Of a stretch of 5,085 bases of DNA, positions 1 to 4,495 are shown piece by piece; position 1 is the first letter of the stretch, and every line of letters begins with the position of its first letter. A model generated the notes under the pieces. That model worked only from the letters and a program-made list of their open reading frames with translations. It did not search any database and was not told the DNA's origin. Position numbers and translations under genes: made by a program. Source of the DNA: Actinomycetes bacterium (lineage in GTDB: Bacteria > Actinomycetota > Actinomycetes > Actinomycetales > Microbacteriaceae); assembly GCA_023451265.1 (NCBI GenBank), contig JAEYAG010000121.1:1-5085 (forward strand), written 5' to 3'.

Positions 1-13
1 CGGGCGCGTTGAG

Positions 14-19
14 TAGGAT
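14..19 (+). promoter_or_regulatory. Candidate -10 box of the riboflavin operon promoter
   Basis: The hexamer TAGGAT fits the actinobacterial -10 pattern TANNNT and lies about 12-14 bases before the first paired bases of the FMN riboswitch. Transcription would start near position 25-27. That leaves almost no leader before the aptamer, as is usual for riboswitch messages. The -35 region would fall at or before the left edge of the window and cannot be judged. This is inferred from motif and position only. Confidence 0.5.
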
Positions 20-30
20 CGTGAGCAGAA

Positions 31-183
31 ACGTGCTCCGGGGTCGGTGAGAATCCGAACCGGCGGTGACAGTCCGCGAGCCTGAGACTTCGGTTGAGGG
101 TTGATCCGGTGGAAATCCGGAACCGACGGTGATGCGACGTTCCTCCCAGGAGGTACGCGCTAGTCCGGATGGGAGGCAGCACA
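31..183 (+). promoter_or_regulatory. FMN riboswitch (RFN element)
   Basis: The conserved RFN blocks occur in the right order: GGTGAGAATCC at about 46-56, ACCGGCGGTGACAGTCCGCGAGC-type sequence at about 59-81, GATCCGGTGGAAATCCGGAACCGACGGT at about 103-130, and TAGTCCGGATGGGAG at 161-175. The closing stem P1 can form between GTGCT (33-37) and AGCAC (178-182). Two variable arms are visible. One at about 81-99 is capped by a cUUCGg tetraloop (88-93). The other, at 134-160, pairs GCG-ACGT with ACG-CGC and CCTC with GAGG. Known family role: the aptamer binds FMN and turns down riboflavin genes. Here it lies directly upstream of a full rib operon, which confirms the call. There is no U-tract terminator after it, so control is probably at translation, as is usual in actinobacteria. 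Confidence 0.95.
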
Positions 184-263
184 CGGCGACGTCCCGCCAA
201 GGACGCCGCCGGCGGTGTCACCCGCGCATCCGCGCCCCCGGAGCCTCGACGGAGGACGACCCG
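184..263 (+). promoter_or_regulatory. Expression platform and ribD ribosome binding site
   Basis: This 80-nt leader joins the aptamer to ribD. A strong hairpin pairs 184-194 with 201-211 (one A-C mismatch, loop about 195-200) and begins immediately after the aptamer closing stem. No T-run follows, so it is not a classical intrinsic terminator. The ribD Shine-Dalgarno sequence is GGAGGA at 251-256, seven bases before the ATG. It can be hidden locally by CCTC (244-247) pairing with GAGG (252-255) across a GACG loop. A TCCTCC tract inside the aptamer variable arm (141-146) is also complementary to the SD. These pairings were drawn by hand. Which one responds to FMN is inference. Confidence 0.55.
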
Positions 264-1298
264 ATGGCCGCGACAGATCGCGAAGCGCAGGCGATGCGCC
301 AGGCGCTGCTCCTCGCCCGTCGCGGCCCCCGCGGAGTCAATCCGCAGGTCGGCGCCGTCCTGCTCTCCCCCGACGGTGAGATCCTCGCCGAGGGATGGCA
401 CCGCGGCGCCGGCACGGCCCACGCCGAGGTCGACGCGCTGACCCGGCTGGCCGAGACGAGGGGGGCGGATGCCGCGGTCGGCGCCACCGCCGTCGTCACT
501 CTCGAGCCGTGCAACCACACCGGGCGCACCGGCCCGTGCAGCGAAGCGCTGATCGCGGCCGGCGTCGCGCGCGTCGTCTACGCCGTCGCCGACCCGGGCG
601 CGCTGTCGGCGGGAGGCGCCGAGCGCCTGCGCAGCGCCGGCGTCGACGTCGTCGGCGGCGTGCTCGCGGCGGAGGGTGAAGACCTGCTCGCCTCGTGGCT
701 GACCGTGCAGCGCCTGGGGCGCCCCCACATCACCGTGAAATGGGCGCAGTCACTCGACGGGCGCGCCGCGGCATCCGACGGCACGAGCCAGTGGATCACC
801 GGGCCCGAGGCCCGCGCCGACGTCCACCGCCGACGCAGCGACGGCGACGCGATCGTCGTCGGCACCGGCACGCTCCTCGCCGACGACCCGGCGCTGACTG
901 CGCGCCGCCCCGACGGGACGCTCTACGAGCATCAGCCGCGCCCGGTCGTCATCGGCACGCGCGCCACCCCGCAGGAGGCGCAGATCCGCCGGCATCCGCT
1001 GCCGTTCCTGCAGGACGAAGGCGATGATCTGCCCGATCTGCTCGACCGGCTGCGGGAGCTCGGCGCCCACCGCGTGTTCGTCGAGGGCGGGCCGACGCTC
1101 GCCTCGTCGTTCGTGCGGGCCGGCCTCGTCGACGAGGTGCTCGTCTACGTCGCGCCGACCCTCCTCGGCGGCGACCGCCTCGCGACCGGCGACCTGGGCG
1201 TCGCGACGATCGGCGACCAGCGGCGGCTCACCATCACGACGATCGAGCGTCTCGGCGACGATCTGCTCGTCATCGCAACCCCGGAAGGAACCCCCTGA
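264..1298 (+). CDS. ribD: Bifunctional RibD: pyrimidine deaminase / 5-amino-6-(5-phosphoribosylamino)uracil reductase
   Basis: A 344-residue cytoplasmic enzyme that carries out the second and third steps of the pyrimidine branch of riboflavin synthesis: zinc-dependent deamination, then NADPH-dependent reduction of the ribosyl group. The N-terminal deaminase half (about 1-145) shows the zinc site HAE at 53-55 and PC...C in LEPCNHTGRTGPC (Cys83, Cys92). The reductase half (about 154-340) shows VKWAQSLDG with Lys159, SQWITGPEAR at 175-184, VGTGTLLADDPAL at 199-211, FVEGGPTLA at 272-280, and GLVDEVLVYVAPTLLGG at 287-303. The reductase is compact, with a short stretch between residues 232 and 260. 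The ATG at 264 is chosen because GGAGGA lies seven bases upstream and homology begins there. In-frame starts at 129 and 132 lie inside the riboswitch and would add an unrelated arginine-rich leader. Odd point: the usual DPNP loop reads DPGA at 110-113. First gene of the operon, one base before ribE. Confidence 0.96.
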   Translation: MAATDREAQAMRQALLLARRGPRGVNPQVGAVLLSPDGEILAEGWHRGAGTAHAEVDALTRLAETRGADAAVGATAVVTLEPCNHTGRTGPCSEALIAAGVARVVYAVADPGALSAGGAERLRSAGVDVVGGVLAAEGEDLLASWLTVQRLGRPHITVKWAQSLDGRAAASDGTSQWITGPEARADVHRRRSDGDAIVVGTGTLLADDPALTARRPDGTLYEHQPRPVVIGTRATPQEAQIRRHPLPFLQDEGDDLPDLLDRLRELGAHRVFVEGGPTLASSFVRAGLVDEVLVYVAPTLLGGDRLATGDLGVATIGDQRRLTITTIERLGDDLLVIATPEGTP

Positions 1299-1299
1299 C

Positions 1300-1968
1300 A
1301 TGTTCACCGGAATCATCGAAGAACGCGGCACGGTCACCGCCGTCGCGCCCTCGGGCGACGGCGTGCGCCTCACCGTGCAGGGACCGCTCGTCGTCTCCGA
1401 CGCGCACCAGGGCGACTCGATCGCCGTCAGCGGCGTGTGCCTCACCGTCGTCGACCAGGGCGAGGACTGGTTCACCGCCGACGTCATGCGCCAGTCGCTG
1501 GACATGTCGACGCTCGGCGCGCTGACGCCGGGATCCCCGGTCAACCTCGAACGCGCCGTCGCGACGCACACCCGGCTCGGCGGCCACATCGTGCAGGGGC
1601 ACGTCGACGGCACCGGCGAGGTGCTCGAGGTGCGGCCCGGTGCGCAGTGGCAGGTGATCCGGTTCCGGATGCCGCGTGAGCTTGCTCCCCTCGTCGTGGA
1701 CAAGGGCTCGATCACGGTCGAGGGCGTCTCCCTCACCGTCAGCGCGGTGTCCGCCGCCGACGAGGCCGACCCGTGGTTCGAGGTGTCGCTCATCCCCGAG
1801 ACCCTCCAGGTCACGACCCTCGGCGCCCGCGCGGTCGGCGATCGCGTGAACCTCGAGACCGACATCCTGGCGCGCCACGTGCAGCGGCTGTTGTCTTTCG
1901 CGGCACCGGCCGCACCCGCGCTCCGCGAGGGCTCTTCCACCCCCACCACCGAAGGAGGCTCCCGATGA
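1300..1968 (+). CDS. ribE: Riboflavin synthase (alpha subunit type)
   Basis: A 222-residue enzyme that dismutates two 6,7-dimethyl-8-ribityllumazine molecules into riboflavin and the pyrimidine precursor; the family works as a trimer in the cytoplasm. Two lumazine-binding barrel repeats are visible. The first (about 1-97) has the classic start MFTGIIEE, then GVCLTV (45-50, Cys47), VNLERA (81-86) and GGHIVQGHVDG (94-104). The second (about 98-197) has GSITVEGVSLTV (136-147), SLIPETLQVTTLG (163-175) and VNLETDILARHV (183-194). The tail after residue about 200 is rich in Ala, Pro, Ser, Thr and Gly, looks disordered, and is longer than in many homologues. Its last codons double as the ribBA ribosome binding site. 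GGAAGGA (1283-1289) precedes the ATG. The gene starts one base after the ribD stop and overlaps ribBA by ATGA. It is named ribC in some other species. Confidence 0.96.
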   Translation: MFTGIIEERGTVTAVAPSGDGVRLTVQGPLVVSDAHQGDSIAVSGVCLTVVDQGEDWFTADVMRQSLDMSTLGALTPGSPVNLERAVATHTRLGGHIVQGHVDGTGEVLEVRPGAQWQVIRFRMPRELAPLVVDKGSITVEGVSLTVSAVSAADEADPWFEVSLIPETLQVTTLGARAVGDRVNLETDILARHVQRLLSFAAPAAPALREGSSTPTTEGGSR

Positions 1969-3245
1969 GCCTTTCCACCATCCCCGAAGCCCTCGACGCG
2001 CTGCGGGCCGGCAAGCCCGTCATCGTCGCGGACGATGAGAACCGCGAGAACGAGGGCGACATCATCCTGTCCGCCGAGCTCGCGACGCCCGAGTGGCTCG
2101 CGTGGACCATTCGCTGGTCAAGCGGATTCCTCTGCGCACCCATGCCCGCCGAGTGGGCCGACCGGCTCGACCTGCCGCCGATGGTCGCCGTCAACGAGGA
2201 CTCCCGGGGCACGGCGTACACCGTGAGCGTGGATGCCGCCGACCGCGTCTCCACGGGCATCAGCGCCGCCGACCGGTCGCACACCCTCAACGTGCTGGCC
2301 GACCCGGCAGCCACCCCCTCCTCGGTCATCCGACCGGGACACATCCTGCCGCTCCGCGCCGTCGACGGCGGCGTGCGCGAGCGCGCCGGGCACACCGAGG
2401 CGGGCGTCGAGCTCATGAAGCTCGCGGGCCTGCAGCCGGTCGCCGCGATCGGCGAGGTCGTCGCCGAGGACGGCTCGATGATGCGCCTGCCCGGGCTCTT
2501 GGAGATGGGCGAGCGCGAGGGCATCCCGGTCATCACGATCGAGCAGCTCATCGCGTATCTGGATGGCGAGGCTCCCGCCGCGGCGGCCGCCGAGCACGCG
2601 CCGCGCCGGCGCGTGAGCCTCCGCGCCGAGGCGCAGGTGCCGACCTCGCACGGCACCTTCCGCTTCCTCGCGTACAAGGACCGCATCACGGGCACGGACC
2701 ACATCGCCGTCGTCTCGGGCGACCTGACCGAGGAGGCGCCGCTCGTGCGCGTGCACTCGGAGTGCCTCACCGGCGAAGCGTTCGGCTCGCTCAAGTGCGA
2801 GTGCGGTCCGCAGCTGGATGCCGCCCTCGACCGGATCGAGCAGGACGGCGGCGTTGTCGTCTACATGCGCGGCCACGAGGGCCGCGGCATCGGCCTCATC
2901 AACAAGCTGCGCGCCTACAGCCTGCAGGAGCGGGGCCTGGACACCGTCGACGCGAACCTGGCCCTCGGGCTCCCGGCGGATGCCCGCGACTATGCGGCGG
3001 CCGCCGGCATCCTCGCCGACCTCGGCGTCGACAAGCTGCGCCTGCTCACCAACAACACCGACAAGGTCTCCCAGTTGCGCTCGCTCGGCCTCGACATCGT
3101 CGAGCAGGTGCCGTTGCTGGTCGGCGTCGGCGCGAACAACCACCAGTACCTCGCCACCAAACGCGACCGCATGGGCCACATCATCGGCGCGGAGGAGCTC
3201 GAGGAAGCCCTCGCCCACAGCACCCACCCGGAGGAGCACGCATGA
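1965..3245 (+). CDS. ribBA: Bifunctional RibBA: 3,4-dihydroxy-2-butanone-4-phosphate synthase / GTP cyclohydrolase II
   Basis: A 426-residue cytoplasmic fusion that supplies both precursors of lumazine. The N-terminal RibB half (about 1-200) converts ribulose 5-phosphate to the four-carbon unit. It shows the acidic metal-binding loop DDENRENEGD (23-32), TAYTVSVDA (83-91), TGISAADRS (97-105), RPGHILPLRA (123-132) and HTEA (143-146). The C-terminal RibA half (about 222-406) opens GTP. Its zinc cysteines are Cys267, Cys278 and Cys280 in HSECLTGEAFGSLKCEC, followed by RGHEGRGIGL (302-311). Tyr318, Asp339 and Arg341 align by spacing with E. coli RibA Tyr105, Asp126 and Arg128, and TNN lies at 362-364. 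Both halves therefore look active. A short Ala/Pro/Arg linker at about 201-218 joins them. The ATG overlaps the ribE stop as ATGA, with AAGGAGG at 1952-1958 six bases upstream, which fixes the start. ribH overlaps its stop in the same way. Confidence 0.96.
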   Translation: MSLSTIPEALDALRAGKPVIVADDENRENEGDIILSAELATPEWLAWTIRWSSGFLCAPMPAEWADRLDLPPMVAVNEDSRGTAYTVSVDAADRVSTGISAADRSHTLNVLADPAATPSSVIRPGHILPLRAVDGGVRERAGHTEAGVELMKLAGLQPVAAIGEVVAEDGSMMRLPGLLEMGEREGIPVITIEQLIAYLDGEAPAAAAAEHAPRRRVSLRAEAQVPTSHGTFRFLAYKDRITGTDHIAVVSGDLTEEAPLVRVHSECLTGEAFGSLKCECGPQLDAALDRIEQDGGVVVYMRGHEGRGIGLINKLRAYSLQERGLDTVDANLALGLPADARDYAAAAGILADLGVDKLRLLTNNTDKVSQLRSLGLDIVEQVPLLVGVGANNHQYLATKRDRMGHIIGAEELEEALAHSTHPEEHA

Positions 3246-3715
3246 GCGGCCACGGAGCCCCCCAGACCCAGCCCGTCGACGGGATGGGCCTGCGGGTCGT
3301 CGTCATCGCCGGCCAGTGGCACGACGTCATCACCGACGGTCTCATCGCCGGAGCGGAGCGCGTGCTCGAGGCCTCCGGCGCGTCGTGGCGGCTGGAGCGC
3401 GTGCCGGGCTCGTTCGAGCTGCCGGTCGCCGCGAAGGCGGCGCTGGATGCCGGCGCCGACGCCGTCGTGGCCCTCGGTGTCATCATCCGCGGCGGCACGC
3501 CGCACTTCGAGTTCGTCTCGTCGGCGGCCACCGACGGCCTCACCCGGGTGGCCCTCGACACCGGCAAGCCGGTCGGGTTCGGCGTGCTGACCCTCGACGA
3601 CGAGCAGCAGGGCCTCGACCGCGCCGGCCTTCCCGGTTCGAAGGAGGACAAGGGCGCCGAAGCCGCCGACGCGGCCCTGCGCACCGCCCTGCTCCTCCGC
3701 CGCCTGCGCACCTGA
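3242..3715 (+). CDS. ribH: 6,7-dimethyl-8-ribityllumazine synthase (lumazine synthase)
   Basis: A 157-residue enzyme that condenses the RibD-derived ribitylaminopyrimidine (after dephosphorylation) with the RibB product to form lumazine, the substrate of RibE. Family members form pentamers or 60-mer shells. Seen here: AGQWHD (23-28) with the aromatic stacking residue as Trp26, VPGSFELPVAAK (54-65), GVIIRGGTPHFEFV (79-92) with the catalytic histidine at His88, GVLTLDDEQQ (114-123), and LDRAGLPGSKEDKGAEA (125-141) with Arg127. Length is typical. The ATG overlaps the ribBA stop as ATGA, and GGAGG at 3230-3234 lies seven bases upstream. A second Met at residue 15 is a weaker start. RGGTPH differs slightly from the more common RGETPH/RGQTPH but is within family variation. 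It is the last gene of the operon. The bases around its stop codon are repeated 48 bases downstream. Confidence 0.96.
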   Translation: MSGHGAPQTQPVDGMGLRVVVIAGQWHDVITDGLIAGAERVLEASGASWRLERVPGSFELPVAAKAALDAGADAVVALGVIIRGGTPHFEFVSSAATDGLTRVALDTGKPVGFGVLTLDDEQQGLDRAGLPGSKEDKGAEAADAALRTALLLRRLRT

Positions 3716-3769
3716 CCCCGTCACGGCGACCGCCGCCCGACCGGCCCCCGCCTGCGCGCCTGACCCCGT
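3701..3769 (+). repeat. Near-exact direct repeat spanning the ribH stop codon
   Basis: The 21 bases at 3701-3721, covering the last ribH codons, the TGA and six bases beyond, recur at 3749-3769 with a single change (A to G at the tenth base). The offset is 48 bases, a multiple of three, so the second TGA (3761-3763) is in the ribH frame. Similarity continues weakly to the right (CGT-ACGGCG near 3719-3727 and 3767-3774) with small gaps and fades to background on the left. It looks like the remains of a small tandem duplication. Direct observation; the origin is inferred. Confidence 0.75.
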
Positions 3770-3792
3770 ACGGCGGCCGGCCGGGCCCACAG

Positions 3793-3859
3793 CGAGACAC
3801 GGATCGTGCACCGAGACCACGGCGGTGCACCCGTGTCTCGGTGCACAGACCGTGTCTCG
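3793..3859 (+). terminator. Long inverted repeat, possible riboflavin operon terminator
   Basis: Two 25-base arms (3793-3817 and 3835-3859) are complementary at 22 positions plus one G-T pair. The outer 10 bp is CGAGACACGG with CCGTGTCTCG, then a 3-base internal mismatch, then the inner 12 bp GTGCACCGAGAC with GTCTCGGTGCAC. The 17-base centre can fold further, with ACGG (3819-3822) pairing CCGT (3831-3834). It begins 77 bases after the ribH stop and ends 53 bases before the next gene, a fitting place for transcription to end. No T-run follows, so it would be an actinobacterial-type hairpin without a U tail. Other readings are a processing or stability hairpin, a protein-binding palindrome, or a small dispersed repeat element. 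The structure is certain; the function is not. Confidence 0.5.
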
Positions 3860-3890
3860 GCATCCGCCACCGCCGTCCCGCCGTCTCGGT
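3793..3890. repeat. Cluster of five CCGAGAC/GTCTCGG-type motifs
   Basis: Five copies of one short word occupy the gap between ribH and the next gene: CGAGACACGG (3793-3802), CACCGAGAC (3809-3817), GTGTCTCGGTG (3833-3843), CCGTGTCTCGG (3850-3860) and CCGTCTCGGT (3881-3890). Two are in one orientation and three in the other. Four of them build the long palindrome at 3793-3859. The fifth lies just upstream of the putative -10 box at 3901. The rest of 3716-3912 shows only GC-rich spacer and no plausible gene. Confidence 0.6.
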
Positions 3891-3900
3891 CACCATCAGG

Positions 3901-3906
3901 TAGGCT
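3901..3906 (+). promoter_or_regulatory. Candidate -10 box for a leaderless transcript
   Basis: TAGGCT matches TANNNT and is followed by exactly six bases before the ATG at 3913. Transcription starting on the A of that ATG would give a leaderless message, a common arrangement in actinobacteria. No good Shine-Dalgarno sequence exists at normal spacing: GAAGG at 3907-3911 is only one base from the ATG and AGG at 3902-3904 is minimal. This fits the leaderless reading. No convincing -35 hexamer is visible. Confidence 0.6.
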
Positions 3907-3912
3907 GAAGGC

Positions 3913-4263
3913 ATGGAGATCCTGCGCCACGCCGTCCTGCTCGTCCACCTCGTCGGATTCGCGATCCTGTTCGGGGCGTGGGTCGTCGAAGCCGTCGGCC
4001 AGCGGCGCATCACGCGTCTGCAGACGCTGGGCATGGTCATCGCCGCCGTCGCGGGCCTCGCGCTGGCCGCGCCGTGGGGGATCTCGTACGACCTGAACTA
4101 CACCAAGATCGGTGTGAAGCTCGTCGTGCTGCTCATCATCGGCGCCCTGCTCGGCATCGGCTCGGCACGTCAGCGCAAGAGCGGCACGGTGGCTCCCGCG
4201 ATCTTCTGGCTCATCGGCATCCTGACCCTGCTGAACGCGGCACTCGCGGTGCTCTGGCGCTGA
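3913..4263 (+). CDS. Small four-helix integral membrane protein of unknown function
   Basis: A 116-residue protein I cannot assign to a named function. Four hydrophobic segments are visible at about 6-28, 38-56, 66-85 and 93-115. They are joined by short loops: a basic loop QRRITR (30-35), a polar loop with SYDLNYTK (58-65), and a basic loop ARQRKSG (85-91). The placement of basic loops suggests that both ends of the first hairpin loop and the third loop are on the cytoplasmic side, though this is not decisive. The first helix carries His6 and His12, and Trp23 and Glu26 close it; the second ends in APWG. Paired histidines in a small four-helix bundle recall haem- or metal-handling families such as CopD-like or DUF2269-like proteins, but that is only resemblance. 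Codon use matches its neighbours. The likely leaderless start and the palindrome before it suggest a unit separate from the rib operon. No gene follows it closely. Confidence 0.85.
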   Translation: MEILRHAVLLVHLVGFAILFGAWVVEAVGQRRITRLQTLGMVIAAVAGLALAAPWGISYDLNYTKIGVKLVVLLIIGALLGIGSARQRKSGTVAPAIFWLIGILTLLNAALAVLWR

Positions 4264-4323
4264 ACCGCGCCACCCCCGCGCCACCTCGGCGCCGCTCATC
4301 GCCACCCCGGCGTCACCCCGACG

Positions 4324-4389
4324 CCGCCGGCGCCCCCGTCGCAGGCGTAGAGTAGGCGGTTGTGCGCCGGGACACCGCCGGCGCCCCCG
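4324..4389 (+). repeat. 15-base direct repeat flanking a putative promoter
   Basis: CCGCCGGCGCCCCCG occurs at 4324-4338 and again at 4375-4389, 51 bases apart, on either side of the candidate -10 box at 4348-4353. In so GC-rich a sequence this may be chance. The wider gap (4264-4495) holds no convincing gene; it contains these repeats, the -10 candidate and a minor 6-bp hairpin (GGACGC 4431-4436 with GCGTCC 4448-4453). Confidence 0.45.
4348..4353 (+). promoter_or_regulatory. Candidate -10 box for the MHS transporter gene
   Basis: TAGAGT fits TANNNT and stands out in an otherwise C-rich gap. Transcription would begin near 4360, giving a leader of about 135 bases before the ATG at 4496. No clear -35 hexamer is seen. 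An alternative is a start much closer to the gene, where TAACTC (4483-4488) lies seven bases before the ATG, but its last base breaks the pattern. Confidence 0.4.
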
Positions 4390-4495
4390 GTGCCCCCACA
4401 GCCGTGACGCCCGCCGCAACACCCTGCTCCGGACGCCCACCACCGGCGCGTCCCACGAGGACCTTCGACACTCATCGACAGGTAACTCTCCCCGC

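Noticed and set aside
184..211. Intrinsic terminator after the riboswitch
   Set aside because: The hairpin is strong but is followed by GC-rich sequence with no T-run, so transcription attenuation is not supported by sequence alone.
129..263. In-frame upstream extension of ribD starting at GTG 129 or ATG 132
   Set aside because: It lies within the FMN aptamer, encodes an arginine-rich leader with no family similarity, and would be disrupted by riboswitch folding. The ATG at 264 has a proper SD and begins RibD homology.
169..441. Open frame starting at ATG 169, downstream of the AGGAGG at 148-153
   Set aside because: The SD is too far from the ATG (15 bases), the start is inside the conserved 3' part of the aptamer, and the frame runs as an out-of-frame shadow of ribD.
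750..1949. Long minus-strand frames opposite ribD, ribE and ribBA
   Set aside because: High GC content makes long antisense frames common. Their translations are low-complexity Arg/Ala/Ser-rich and match nothing, while the + strand encodes full, motif-bearing enzymes.
3716..3912. CRISPR array or IS remnant in the intergenic repeats
   Set aside because: The repeats are short, inverted, unevenly spaced and lack regular spacers. No transposase fragment or target-site duplication is visible.
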